The notes under the pieces were generated by a model. It was not told where the DNA came from and searched no databases. It saw nothing but the letters and a program-made list of their open reading frames with translations. From assembly GCA_000470535.1 (NCBI GenBank), contig CBRG010000053.1, positions 1 to 35,290 on the forward strand: a stretch of DNA of 35,290 nt, read 5' to 3'. The stretch comes from Streptomyces sp. AW19M42 (GTDB lineage Bacteria; Actinomycetota; Actinomycetes; Streptomycetales; Streptomycetaceae). The position numbers and the translations under genes were made by a program. Shown piece after piece: positions 1 through 7,980 of the stretch (positions are counted from its first letter, which is position 1; each line of letters opens with the position of its first letter).

Positions 1-736
1 CACCGGCTCGACCGCGGTCGGCAAGGCGATCGCCCGCAGCCTCGCCGGTACCGACAAGAGGGCCACCCTGGAGCTGGGCGGCAAGGGCGCCAACATCGTC
101 TTCGACGACGCGCCGATCGACCAGGCCGTCGAGGGCATCGTCACCGGCATCTTCTTCAACCAGGGCCAGGTCTGCTGCGCGGGCTCGCGCCTCCTCGTCC
201 AGGAGTCGGTCCAGGACGAGGTGCTGGACGCCCTCAAGCGCCGGCTGACCACGCTGCGGCTCGGCGACCCGCTGGACAAGAACACCGACATCGGCGCGAT
301 CAACTCCGCGGAGCAGCTCGCCCGGATCACCGCGCTCGTCGAGACCGGCGAGGCCGAGGGCGCGGAGCGCTGGTCCGCCCCCTGCGAACTCCCGTCCTCC
401 GGCTACTGGTTCGCGCCGACGCTGTTCACCAACGTCACCCAGGCGCACACCGTCGCGCGTGACGAGATCTTCGGCCCGGTGCTCTCCGTACTGTCGTTCC
501 GCACGCCGGACGAAGCGGTCGCCAAGGCCAACAACAGCCAGTACGGCCTCTCGGCCGGCATCTGGACGGAGAAGGGCTCCCGCATCCTCGCGGTGGCGAA
601 CAAGCTCCGGGCGGGCGTCGTCTGGGCCAACACGTTCAACAAGTTCGACCCGACCTCGCCGTTCGGCGGATACAAGGAGTCGGGCTTCGGCCGCGAGGGC
701 GGCCGTCACGGTCTGGAGGCCTACCTCGATGTCTGA
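1..736 (+). CDS. Aldehyde dehydrogenase, C-terminal part (5' end outside window)
   Basis: NAD(P)-dependent oxidation of an aldehyde to an acid. The reading frame is open from base 2, so the N-terminal part lies upstream of the window. Visible ALDH signatures are the LELGGKGANIVF segment carrying the general-base Glu, the QGQVCCAGSRLLVQ segment with the nucleophilic Cys, the EIFGPVLSV segment and the C-terminal PFGGYKESGFGREGG motif, so the enzyme looks active. Its stop overlaps the ATG of the next gene by 8 bp, so the two are translationally coupled. The substrate cannot be read from sequence. In Streptomyces such a tandem pair lies near deoC and nucleoside salvage genes, which would fit acetaldehyde from deoxyribose-phosphate cleavage, but that is inference. 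Confidence 0.93.
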   Translation, partial: TGSTAVGKAIARSLAGTDKRATLELGGKGANIVFDDAPIDQAVEGIVTGIFFNQGQVCCAGSRLLVQESVQDEVLDALKRRLTTLRLGDPLDKNTDIGAINSAEQLARITALVETGEAEGAERWSAPCELPSSGYWFAPTLFTNVTQAHTVARDEIFGPVLSVLSFRTPDEAVAKANNSQYGLSAGIWTEKGSRILAVANKLRAGVVWANTFNKFDPTSPFGGYKESGFGREGGRHGLEAYLDV

Positions 737-1676
737 CGGGCGACTGAGTGTCTTCAAGACCTACAAGCTGTACGTCGGGGGCAAGTTCCCCCGCTCCGAG
801 AGCGGCCGGGTGTACGAGGTGACGGACTCCAAGGGCAGGTGGCTGGCCAACGCGCCCCAGTCGTCCCGCAAGGACGCCCGCGACGCGGTCGTCGCCGCGC
901 GCAAGGCCTTCGGCGGCTGGTCGGGCGCGACCGCGTACAACCGCGGCCAGGTCCTCTACCGCGTCGCGGAGATGCTGGAGGGCCGCCGGGAGCAGTTCGT
1001 CCGGGAGGTGGCGGAGGCCGAGGGGCTGTCGAAGTCCAAGGCCGCGGCCGTCGTGGACGCGGCGGTGGACCGGTGGGTCTGGTACGCGGGCTGGACGGAC
1101 AAGATCGCCCAGGTCGCGGGCGGGGCGAACCCGGTCGCAGGCCCCTTCTTCAACCTCTCCACGCCCGAGCCGACCGGGGTGGTCGCGGTCCTGGCTCCGC
1201 GGGAGTCGTCGTTCCTGGGCCTGGTCTCCGTGGTGGCCCCGGTGATCGCCGCGGGCAACACCGCGGTCGTCATCGCCTCCGCGGACGCGCCGCTGCCCGC
1301 CCTGTCGCTGGGCGAGGTGCTGGCCACCTCGGACCTGCCGGGCGGAGTCGTCAACATCCTGTCCGGGAAGACGGCGGAGATCGCCGTGCCGCTCGCCTCC
1401 CACCAGGACGTCAACGGCATCGACCTCACGGGCGCCGACGCGGAGCTGGCCAAGGAGCTGGAGGTCGCGGCGGCCGACAACCTGAAGCGCGTCTCACGCC
1501 CACCCGTATCCCGCCACCACCCCGAGAAGGAAGCGCACGGCGCTGCTCATCCACGGGCCGTGGACGGTGACCACTGGTCGGCCGACCCCGGCACGCGCCG
1601 GCTCACCGCGTTCCTGGAGATCAAGACGGTCTGGCACCCGACGGGCGCACTGGGCGCGTCGGGCTCCTCGTACTGA
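729..1676 (+). CDS. Truncated aldehyde-dehydrogenase-family protein (no catalytic domain)
   Basis: The ATG at 729 overlaps the end of the upstream ALDH; protein of 315 aa against about 480 for a full ALDH. Residues 1 to about 240 match the NAD-binding half, with YVGGKFPRSESGR, a PEPTGVVAVLAP segment and a PGGVVNILSG segment. The LELGG glutamate and the catalytic cysteine segments are absent. The chain passes through a low-complexity stretch (residues about 255-285) into a short tail ending in HPTGALGASGSSY. It is probably a non-catalytic partner of the upstream enzyme or a shortened relic. Translational coupling favours a retained partner. The low-complexity stretch could also hide a local frameshift. 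Confidence 0.82.
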   Translation: MSDGRLSVFKTYKLYVGGKFPRSESGRVYEVTDSKGRWLANAPQSSRKDARDAVVAARKAFGGWSGATAYNRGQVLYRVAEMLEGRREQFVREVAEAEGLSKSKAAAVVDAAVDRWVWYAGWTDKIAQVAGGANPVAGPFFNLSTPEPTGVVAVLAPRESSFLGLVSVVAPVIAAGNTAVVIASADAPLPALSLGEVLATSDLPGGVVNILSGKTAEIAVPLASHQDVNGIDLTGADAELAKELEVAAADNLKRVSRPPVSRHHPEKEAHGAAHPRAVDGDHWSADPGTRRLTAFLEIKTVWHPTGALGASGSSY

Positions 1677-1690
1677 CGCCCACGTACGTG

Positions 1691-1723
1691 TGGCCCGTCC
1701 CCCGGCCCCCGGGGGACGGGCCA
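1691..1723. terminator. Strong bidirectional terminator hairpin
   Basis: A perfect 15-bp inverted repeat with a 3-nt CCC loop lies between the convergent ALDH operon and the secreted-protein gene, 14 bp past one stop codon and 8 bp from the other. There is no U-tract, as usual for Streptomyces terminators. Confidence 0.85.
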
Positions 1724-1731
1724 CTTCCGGG

Positions 1732-2151
1732 TCAGCTGTGCAGCAGCCCCGTGACCTGCCCCACCACGGGCAGGTCCTTCAGCGCGCCGCCGCTGGTCAC
1801 CGGGTCGGTGACCAGGGCCGTGGAGACCGGCTTGAAGTCGGCGATCTGCGTCCCCACCGCGTTGTCCAGCGGGTCCGTGCCGGTGCCTGCCAGCGGGTCG
1901 AGCCGCAGATGCGTGACGGGGGCGATGCTGTTGTCGAGCGCGGGGCCGAGCGCCCCGGCCAGCGCCCCGCCGGCGGCGTGCGTGGCCGCGCCGAGGCCGC
2001 TGCTGTCGCTGCCGGTCGCCGGCACGGCGGGCAGCGGCGCCGCCTGGGCCGCCGCACCCCCCGCACCGAGTGCGGCTCCCACCGCGGTGATGGTCAGCCC
2101 CGCCCGCAGCAGAGCGCGGCGCGGGGACTTGGAAAGTGCGTGACGTGCCAT
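1732..2151 (-). CDS. Small secreted Ala/Gly/Leu-rich protein
   Basis: 139-aa protein. The chosen ATG at 2151 has an upstream GGTGGGA ribosome site about 6 nt away; a longer frame to 2187 lacks one. The N-terminus is a signal peptide with a twin-Arg-like basic start (MARHALSKSPRRALLRAG), a hydrophobic core and cleavage near AAAQAAPLP. The mature part is low-complexity with no Cys and no catalytic motif. It resembles the other small secreted protein at 7981-8295: both begin the mature region with A-L-P or A-P-L-P followed by ATG, and both consist of Gly/Leu/Pro-rich short helices. The function is unknown. Confidence 0.75.
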   Translation of the reverse strand: MARHALSKSPRRALLRAGLTITAVGAALGAGGAAAQAAPLPAVPATGSDSSGLGAATHAAGGALAGALGPALDNSIAPVTHLRLDPLAGTGTDPLDNAVGTQIADFKPVSTALVTDPVTSGGALKDLPVVGQVTGLLHS

Positions 2152-2262
2152 GGATTTCCCACCTGATCGGGCCGATCGAACCATCAATCGAGTAATCGTC
2201 TGGGCGCACAGCGTAGTTGAGGTGTGATGCTCGATACCAACAAGACCTCCGGGGGGTCCCCT

Positions 2263-2946
2263 GTGCGGGTCAATGCCTCACACTCATGTCCTGTGAGTTC
2301 CCAAGCGCTTTCGACCCGCGTCGTCCTCCTGGCGGGCCCCTCCGGCTCCGGCAAGTCCTCCCTCGCCGCCCTCACCGGTCTTCCGGTGCTGCGGCTGGAC
2401 GACTTCTACAAGGAGGCCGACGACCCCACACTGCCGCTCGTCCCCGGCAGCACGGACATCGACTGGGACTCCGCACGGTCCTGGGACGCCGACGCGGCGG
2501 TCGCCGCGATCAGCGCGCTGTGCCGCACCGGCCGCACCGATGTGCCGCTGTACGACATCGCCACCAGCTCCCGGACCGGGCACGAGGTGCTCCACATCGA
2601 GCGCACCCCGCTCTTCGTGGCCGAGGGCATCTTCGCCGCGGACATCGTCGAGCGGTGCCGGTCGCTCGGGGTGCTCGCGGACGCCCTGTGCCTGCGCGGC
2701 CGTCCGTCGACGACGTTCCGCCGCCGGCTGCTGCGGGATCTGCGCGAAGGCCGCAAGTCGGTGCCGTTCCTGCTGCGGCGGGGCTGGCGGCTGATGCGGG
2801 CCGAACGCCGCATCGTGGCCCGCCAGGCCGAACTGGGCGCGCACCCCTGCAACAAGCCGGAAGCCCTGGGCCGCCTGGCGGCAGCGGCAGCAGGCCGCTG
2901 CCGCACGCCCGCGACGGCAAAATCAAGCCCCTCCGCAAGGGCCTGA
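2263..2946 (+). CDS. Uridine kinase-like P-loop protein
   Basis: 227-aa protein with a Walker A motif GPSGSGKSS near residues 26-34, followed by LRLDDFYKEADD, the typical acceptor-side motif of the uridine kinase/phosphoribulokinase family, and by DWDSARSW. It probably phosphorylates a nucleoside or a related small molecule in the cytosol. The GTG at 2263 was chosen because a GGGGGGT ribosome site (2251-2257) lies just upstream; ATG codons at 2224 and 2227 are possible alternatives. The last eight or so codons (2921-2946) come from an intergenic repeat unit, so the C-terminus has drifted into repeat DNA. Confidence 0.85.
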   Translation: MRVNASHSCPVSSQALSTRVVLLAGPSGSGKSSLAALTGLPVLRLDDFYKEADDPTLPLVPGSTDIDWDSARSWDADAAVAAISALCRTGRTDVPLYDIATSSRTGHEVLHIERTPLFVAEGIFAADIVERCRSLGVLADALCLRGRPSTTFRRRLLRDLREGRKSVPFLLRRGWRLMRAERRIVARQAELGAHPCNKPEALGRLAAAAAGRCRTPATAKSSPSARA

Positions 2947-3052
2947 GCCACACCAGGGACAAAGCAAGCCCCTCCACAAGAGCCTGAGCCGCCCGGGGCA
3001 AATCAAGCCCCTCCGGCGATTGAGGAGCGGGGGTCCGGGGGCGGCGCCCCCG
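2921..3052. repeat. Three degenerate copies of a Streptomyces intergenic repeat
   Basis: Units start at 2921, 2962 and 3001. Each begins with a variant of CAAGCCCCTCC. The first two continue to CCTGAGCC; the third continues CGGCGATTGAGGAGCGGGG and ends in a G/C hairpin (3037-3052). Repeats of this form are common between Streptomyces genes. The first unit supplies the stop codon of the upstream kinase gene. The third hairpin may act as terminator between the convergent kinase and sigQ. Confidence 0.75.
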
Positions 3053-3174
3053 AAACGCACCGCGGGGCCGGACAGGACCCCCCGGCCCGTCCGACCCCAC
3101 AGCTTCCCCCGTACACCGCCGCCTCCCCCGAAGCGGCGACCCCGTTTCCCCCGTTCCCCGTATCCCCCGTCGCC

Positions 3175-3936
3175 TCAGGCCACCAGCTCGCCGAAGGACT
3201 CTTCCTCGTCACGGCCGAAGCTGAGGACCTCGTCCTCACGCAGCCGGCGGAGCGACCGCCAGATGCTGGACTTCACCGTGCCGACACTGATGTCGAGGAT
3301 GGACGCGATCTCCGGGTCCGTACGGCCCTCGTAGTAGCGCAGGACCAGCATCGTGCGCTGGAGCTCCGGCAGTCGCGCCAGCGCCTGCCAGAGCACGGCA
3401 CGCAGCTCCGTACCGCGCATCGCGTCCGTGTCGCCCGCCGTCTCCGGCAGCTCCTCGGTCGGGTATTCGTTCAGCTTGCGCCTGCGCCAGGCGCTGATGT
3501 GCAGATTGGTCATGGTGCGGCGCAGATAGCCGCCGACCGCCGCCTTGTCACTGATCCGGTCCCACGCCCGGTACGTCGAGAAGAGGGCGCTCTGCAGCAG
3601 ATCCTCGGCCTCGAACCGGTCGCCGGTCAGGTGATAGGCGGTGGCGTACAGGGAGGCGCGGCGTTCCCTGACGTAGGCCGTGAACACCGCTTCGGCGTCC
3701 TCGTCCCGCGCCGGAGCCTGCCGCTCCCCCGTGGCCTCCCCGTACGTGCTTCCCCCGTTGCTCCCGCCCGTTGAGGCGGGTGCGTCTACCACCGTCATGT
3801 ACGACGGGTGCTGACGCCCAGCGCCGCGAACGCACCCCCGCCCGTTCAATGCGGCGCCGGACTTCTCGGTGGTCCGCCCGACGTCGTGGAGACGCGTGAC
3901 AACTGCGCTTGCGGTGATGCTGTGAGTTGCGTTCAT
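3175..3936 (-). CDS. sigQ: RNA polymerase sigma factor SigQ (SigE-like ECF family)
   Basis: 253-aa sigma factor. Region 2 is seen around residues 90-150 (YATAYHLTGDRFEAEDLLQS, then YLRRTMTNLHISAWRRRK) and region 4 around residues 185-235 (LPELQRTMLVLRYYEGRTDPEIA, then SVGTVKSSIWRSLRRLRED). The start ATG at 3936 follows a G-rich ribosome site; an internal ATG (residue 47) would drop a poorly structured N-terminus. It is divergent from afsQ1. In S. coelicolor sigQ occupies exactly this position and is a target of AfsQ1, so identity by gene order and sequence is strong. No anti-sigma gene is adjacent. Confidence 0.93.
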   Translation of the reverse strand: MNATHSITASAVVTRLHDVGRTTEKSGAALNGRGCVRGAGRQHPSYMTVVDAPASTGGSNGGSTYGEATGERQAPARDEDAEAVFTAYVRERRASLYATAYHLTGDRFEAEDLLQSALFSTYRAWDRISDKAAVGGYLRRTMTNLHISAWRRRKLNEYPTEELPETAGDTDAMRGTELRAVLWQALARLPELQRTMLVLRYYEGRTDPEIASILDISVGTVKSSIWRSLRRLREDEVLSFGRDEEESFGELVA

Positions 3937-4019
3937 CTCGCGCCCCCCGTCGGTGGAGTCCGTCCGTTCCTTGTGTCAACGAGCTTGCCGGGGCAGTTTC
4001 ATGGCGCTGTCCCCCGACT

Positions 4020-4035
4020 GTCACAGGCCTGTCAC
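4020..4035. promoter_or_regulatory. AfsQ1 operator (GTCAC-N6-GTCAC)
   Basis: The sequence GTCAC AGGCCT GTCAC is an exact match to the published AfsQ1 consensus GTNAC-N6-GTNAC (recalled from the S. coelicolor literature). It lies 83 bp from the sigQ start and 92 bp from the afsQ1 start, so one site can serve both divergent promoters, giving autoregulation and sigQ activation. Confidence 0.88.
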
Positions 4036-4127
4036 AGCGCCCGGCGCGGACCCGATACGGGGGTGCCGGACGCATAAGGGGGGACCAACTGTCGAACTAG
4101 GGCTCCCCATGGGTCAGAATGACCAGC

Positions 4128-4805
4128 GTGCCTTTCCTGTTGCTGATCGAGGACGACGACGCCATCCGCACGGCCCTCGAACTCTCGCTGTCACGCCAGG
4201 GCCACCGTGTGGCCACCGCGGCGACGGGAGAGGACGGCCTCAACCTGCTGCGAGAGCAGCGGCCCGACCTGGTCGTGCTGGATGTGATGCTGCCCGGTAT
4301 CGATGGATTCGAGGTGTGCCGACGCATCCGGCGCACCGACCAGCTGCCGATCATTCTGCTGACCGCGCGCAGCGACGACATCGACGTCGTGGTGGGTCTG
4401 GAGTCCGGCGCCGACGACTATGTGGTGAAACCCGTGCAGGGCCGGGTGCTGGACGCCCGGATCCGCGCGGTGCTGCGCCGGGGCGAGCGCGAGTCCACGG
4501 ACTCCGCGACGTTCGGGAACGTGGTGATCGACCGGTCCGCGATGACCGTCACCAAGAACGGGGAGGATCTTCAGCTCACGCCGACCGAGCTGCGCCTCCT
4601 GCTCGAACTGAGCCGCCGCCCCGGCCAGGCCCTGTCCCGGCAGCAGCTGCTGCGCCTGGTCTGGGAGCACGACTACCTCGGTGACTCCCGGCTGGTGGAC
4701 GCGTGCGTCCAGCGGCTGCGCGCGAAGGTGGAGGACGTGCCGTCCTCACCGACCCTGATCCGTACCGTGCGGGGCGTGGGATACCGGCTGGACTCGCCGC
4801 AGTGA
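4128..4805 (+). CDS. afsQ1: OmpR-family response regulator AfsQ1
   Basis: Receiver domain (residues 1-115) with the acidic cluster LIEDDD, the phosphoacceptor Asp in VLDVMLPGIDG and the conserved Lys in VVKPVQGR. A winged-helix OmpR DNA-binding domain (residues 130-225) ends in LIRTVRGVGYRLD. The GTG at 4128 gives 225 aa and places the acceptor at Asp52, the numbering used for AfsQ1; an in-frame ATG at 4119 would add three residues. No Shine-Dalgarno is visible, so the transcript may be leaderless. AfsQ1 is known to control antibiotic production, development and nitrogen assimilation in response to nutrient state (glutamate medium). Confidence 0.95.
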   Translation: MPFLLLIEDDDAIRTALELSLSRQGHRVATAATGEDGLNLLREQRPDLVVLDVMLPGIDGFEVCRRIRRTDQLPIILLTARSDDIDVVVGLESGADDYVVKPVQGRVLDARIRAVLRRGERESTDSATFGNVVIDRSAMTVTKNGEDLQLTPTELRLLLELSRRPGQALSRQQLLRLVWEHDYLGDSRLVDACVQRLRAKVEDVPSSPTLIRTVRGVGYRLDSPQ

Positions 4806-6340
4806 GCACGGCTGTGCGGCGGGGCCTGCTCGCCGGGCTCCGCTGGACCAGCCTGCGGCTGCGGCTCGTCGTCGTGTTCGCGCTGGTGGCGCTGACCGCC
4901 GCGGTGTCCGCGTCCGGGATCGCGTACTGGCTGAACCGCGAGGCGGTGCTGACCCGCACCCAGGACTCGGCGCTCGGGGACTTCCGCCAGGAGATGCAGA
5001 ACCGGGCGGCCTCGCTGCCGCCCCGTCCCACCAAGGACGATCTGGAGCACGCCGCCGCGCAGATGGCGAGCAGCAGCCCCGGTTACAGCGTGCTGCTGAT
5101 CGACGAGCGCGATCCGGGCAAGCCGATCGTCGGCAACTCCGACGTCGACACCTTCACCCGGGACGACGTGCCGCAGTCGCTGCAGAAGCAGGTCGCCAAG
5201 AAACAGCCGGTCAAGGCGGGCAACAAGTACCAGTACCACCTGTTCTGGCAGCGGATCTCGATCCGCGGCACCCCGTATCTCGTCGGCGGTACGAAGATCA
5301 TCGGCGGTGGCCCGACCGGTTACATGCTCAAGTCCCTCGACCAGGAGCGGCAGGATCTGAACTCCCTCGCCTGGTCGTTGGGGATCGCCACCGCGCTCGC
5401 CCTCGTCGGCTCCGCCCTGCTCGCGCAGGCCGCCGCGACGACCGTGCTGCGTCCGGTACAGCGGCTCGGTGACGCCGCCCGCAAGCTGGGCGAGGGCAAG
5501 CTGGACACCCGGCTCACGGTGTCCGGCACCGATGAACTGGCGGATCTCTCGCGAACGTTCAACAGGACGGCGGTTTCGCTGGAGAAGAAGGTCGCGGACA
5601 TGACCGCGCGGGAGGAGTCCAGCCGCCGCTTCGTCGCCGACATGTCGCACGAGCTGCGCACCCCGCTCACCGCGATCACCGCGGTGGCCGAGGTGCTGGA
5701 GGACGAGGCCGACAGCCTCGACCCGATGATCGCGCCGGCCGTGCACCTGGTGGTCAGCGAGACCCGGCGGCTCAACGACCTGGTGGAGAACCTGATGGAG
5801 GTCACCCGCTTCGACGCGGGCACGGCCCGGCTGGTCCTGGACACCGTGGACGTGGCCGACCAGGTGACGGCCTGCATAGACGTGCGGGCCTGGCTGGACG
5901 CGGTGGATCTGGACGCCGAGCGCGGCATGATGGTCCACCTCGACCCGCGCCGGCTCGACGTGATCCTGGCGAACCTGATCGGCAACGCGCTGAAGCACGG
6001 CGGATCGCCGGTCCGGGTCACGGTACGGATCGAGGGCGACGAGCTGGTCATCGAGGTCCGCGACCACGGCCCCGGCATCCCCGAGGACGTCCTGCCCCAT
6101 GTCTTCGACCGCTTCTACAAGGCCAGCGCCTCCCGGCCGCGTTCCGAGGGCAGCGGTCTCGGTCTGTCGATCGCCATGGAGAACGCGCACATCCACGGCG
6201 GTGACATCGCCGCCGCGAACTCGCCGGACGGCGACGGCGCCGTGTTCGTACTGCGCCTGCCGCGCGACGCGGAGGCGCTGAACCGCACCGCAGAGGACCA
6301 CGACGCGGAGATCCCGGACGAGGAGGACGACGCGACGTGA
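4802..6340 (+). CDS. afsQ2: Sensor histidine kinase AfsQ2
   Basis: 512-aa membrane kinase starting at a GTG that overlaps the afsQ1 stop (GTGA). Order: TM1 (about residues 20-45), extracytoplasmic sensor domain (about 46-185), TM2 (about 188-212), HAMP domain, H-box with FVADMSHELRTPL (phosphorylated His at residue 283), N-box NLIGNALKHGG, G1 box DHGPGIP and G2 box GSGLGLSIA. All catalytic boxes are intact. It phosphorylates AfsQ1. A C-terminal Glu/Asp-rich tail precedes the overlap with the lipoprotein gene. Confidence 0.95.
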   Translation: MSTAVRRGLLAGLRWTSLRLRLVVVFALVALTAAVSASGIAYWLNREAVLTRTQDSALGDFRQEMQNRAASLPPRPTKDDLEHAAAQMASSSPGYSVLLIDERDPGKPIVGNSDVDTFTRDDVPQSLQKQVAKKQPVKAGNKYQYHLFWQRISIRGTPYLVGGTKIIGGGPTGYMLKSLDQERQDLNSLAWSLGIATALALVGSALLAQAAATTVLRPVQRLGDAARKLGEGKLDTRLTVSGTDELADLSRTFNRTAVSLEKKVADMTAREESSRRFVADMSHELRTPLTAITAVAEVLEDEADSLDPMIAPAVHLVVSETRRLNDLVENLMEVTRFDAGTARLVLDTVDVADQVTACIDVRAWLDAVDLDAERGMMVHLDPRRLDVILANLIGNALKHGGSPVRVTVRIEGDELVIEVRDHGPGIPEDVLPHVFDRFYKASASRPRSEGSGLGLSIAMENAHIHGGDIAAANSPDGDGAVFVLRLPRDAEALNRTAEDHDAEIPDEEDDAT

Positions 6341-6954
6341 TGCGCAGCGAACACCGGGGCCGACGCCCCCTCGCGGCGGTGGCCGGGGCCGTGCTCTGCG
6401 CGGTACTGGCCGCGGGCTGCGGGATCAGGACGACCTCGGTGCCGGTGGACGCCGGGCCCGCGCCGTCCCGGGTGCCGTGTGACATGCCCGCGCAGGACGG
6501 CGGCGCCCAGCCGGGGCAGAGCGTCGCCGCGGAGATCTACCTGGTCTGCAACTCGCAGCTGGTCACGGTCGACCGCACGGTCACGGCCCAGGAGGCGGAG
6601 TCCGGCAGGCTCGCCCTCGCCGCCGCCCTCCTGGACGAGCTGCGCGAGGAGCCCCCGGCCCCGGAACGGCAGGCGGGCTTCGCCACGGACGTCCCGTCGG
6701 CGCTGCGGGTCGGCGGCCCCCGTGCGGGCGACCCGAAGGACGCGCTGCGGCTCAGCGAGCAGCCGGAGGACCTGACGCCGGAGGCGCTGGCCCAGATCGT
6801 CTGTACGTACACGGAGAGCGAACAGCTCGTCCAGGACGGCACGGTGCTGCTCGGCGGCCCCGGGTCGTACGCGCCGCGCGGCTATCTGTGCACCGCGGAG
6901 ACGAAGGCCAGGCCCAAGGCCGTACCGACGCTGGGCGCGGTCCGGCTGTCCTGA
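6340..6954 (+). CDS. Lipoprotein coupled to the AfsQ two-component system
   Basis: 204-aa protein. The ATG shares a base with the afsQ2 stop (TGATG); a GTG one codon earlier is possible. The N-terminus is a lipoprotein signal with basic start, hydrophobic stretch and lipobox LAAGC (Cys at about residue 27). The mature protein contains paired Cys (VPCDM, VCNSQ, VCTYT, YLCTA) that could form disulfides. Operon position suggests an extracytoplasmic accessory of AfsQ2 sensing; that is inference, as no recognised domain was seen. Confidence 0.85.
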   Translation: MRSEHRGRRPLAAVAGAVLCAVLAAGCGIRTTSVPVDAGPAPSRVPCDMPAQDGGAQPGQSVAAEIYLVCNSQLVTVDRTVTAQEAESGRLALAAALLDELREEPPAPERQAGFATDVPSALRVGGPRAGDPKDALRLSEQPEDLTPEALAQIVCTYTESEQLVQDGTVLLGGPGSYAPRGYLCTAETKARPKAVPTLGAVRLS

Positions 6955-7041
6955 GCGCGCCGCCTTGACCTGCCGCACGGTGAGCCATGTCTCCCCCGGG
7001 GGAGCGGAACCGATCCTGCCGCTGCCCGCGTCTTGGGGAAC

Positions 7042-7590
7042 GTGCGTCAAGGTTCGGACGGTCAAGCCGTCATCCGCTTCCGCGCGGCCGGAGTATCACT
7101 CCTCCTCGCGCATCTGCTGCTCGTCGGGTGGCTGACTCTGCGCCCGCTGGACGTGCCGTGGGTGACCGCCGCCAACCTCCAGCCGTTCGCCGGTATCAAG
7201 GCGGACCTGACTCTGGGCCCGGTGGCCGCCATCCGTCGGATGGGCGGGGACCTGCTGCTGCTGGCGCCGCTGGGCGTGCTGCTCCCGATGGCCGGCGGCC
7301 GGCTCTTCGTCTCGCCGTGGGCCTCGCTCGCCCGCACCGTCGCCGCCGGGGCGCTGATCTCGCTGGCCATCGAGCTGGGCCAGACCGGGGTGCCCGGCCA
7401 GGTCGTCGACGTCGACTCGCTGATCCTGAACACCGTCGGCGTGGCGCTCGCCCACGTGCTGTTCGTACCGGCGTGCCGGGCCCGGCTGCGCCGCCGCAAG
7501 CGGCGCCGGATCCGGGTACTGGCGCCGGCCGGCCGTGAGGTCCCTCAGGGGTCGACCCGGACGATTTCCGGGGTCGGCGTCGCCCCGTAG
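7042..7590 (+). CDS. VanZ-family membrane protein
   Basis: 182-aa protein with four or so transmembrane segments and the VanZ pattern: a first helix followed by LRPLD and NLQPF, a central GGDLLLLAPLGVLLPM segment, and an IELGQTG...VDVDSLILNTVG motif. The tail is very Arg-rich (RLRRRKRRR), cytoplasmic and probably membrane-proximal. VanZ proteins affect teicoplanin susceptibility in some enterococci, but most family members have no known role. The start is uncertain: GTG 7042 or TTG 7033; no well-spaced ribosome site was seen. Confidence 0.82.
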   Translation: MRQGSDGQAVIRFRAAGVSLLLAHLLLVGWLTLRPLDVPWVTAANLQPFAGIKADLTLGPVAAIRRMGGDLLLLAPLGVLLPMAGGRLFVSPWASLARTVAAGALISLAIELGQTGVPGQVVDVDSLILNTVGVALAHVLFVPACRARLRRRKRRRIRVLAPAGREVPQGSTRTISGVGVAP

Positions 7591-7633
7591 GGCGATGCCC
7601 CGCCCCTGCCGTGCGAGCCATCCTGGATACATC

Positions 7634-7654
7634 GGGAGCGGACAGACCGCTCCC
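7634..7654. terminator. Hairpin between the VanZ-like and PspC-like genes
   Basis: An 8-bp perfect stem (GGGAGCGG/CCGCTCCC) with a 5-nt loop, 44 bp after the VanZ-like stop and 28 bp before the next ATG. It could terminate upstream transcription or shape the leader of the next mRNA. Confidence 0.45.
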
Positions 7655-7682
7655 CCAGCAACGGTTCGCGAAGGAGCCCACC

Positions 7683-7889
7683 ATGGCCGCACTTGCCCGC
7701 CCCCGTGACGGACGCATGATCGGCGGAGTGTGCGCAGCGCTGGCCCGGCGCTTCGGCACTTCCGCGGGAACCATGCGCGTCATCTTCCTCGTCTCGTGCC
7801 TGCTGCCGGGCCCGCAGTTCCTGCTCTACCTGGCGCTGTGGGTACTGCTTCCCCAGGAGCGCTCGTCGTCGTCCGCCACGGCCTGGTAG
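7683..7889 (+). CDS. PspC-domain small membrane protein
   Basis: 68-aa protein, almost entirely one PspC domain: the N-terminal RPRDGRMIGGVCAALARRFG motif, then MRVIFLVSCLLPG and a hydrophobic helix LLYLALWVLLPQE. The ATG at 7683 follows a GAAGGAG ribosome site at 7670-7676. Family members are phage-shock or envelope-stress related inner-membrane proteins. Here it is a stand-alone single-domain form with no pspA nearby. Confidence 0.9.
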   Translation: MAALARPRDGRMIGGVCAALARRFGTSAGTMRVIFLVSCLLPGPQFLLYLALWVLLPQERSSSSATAW

Positions 7890-7919
7890 CCCGGCGCCGG
7901 CTCCGTCCCTCCCGTGCAC

Positions 7920-7965
7920 ACGTCCGTGGGCGGGCACCCCGGTCGGGGTGTCCGCCCACGGACGT
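7920..7965. terminator. Very long bidirectional terminator hairpin
   Basis: A 22-bp stem, complete apart from one G:U wobble, with a 2-nt GT turn. It lies between the convergent pspC-like gene (ends 7889) and the secreted-protein gene (ends 7981). It is the longest hairpin seen in the window. Confidence 0.85.
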
Positions 7966-7980
7966 ACGCCGTGCGTGGGG

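Noticed and set aside
4673..6301. 542-codon minus-strand open frame over afsQ2
   Set aside because: Antisense shadow; afsQ2 has all histidine kinase boxes on the plus strand.
6991..7004. CTCCCCCGGGGGAG palindrome after the AfsQ-linked lipoprotein gene
   Set aside because: There is no loop, so a 5-bp stem at best; too weak to call a terminator.
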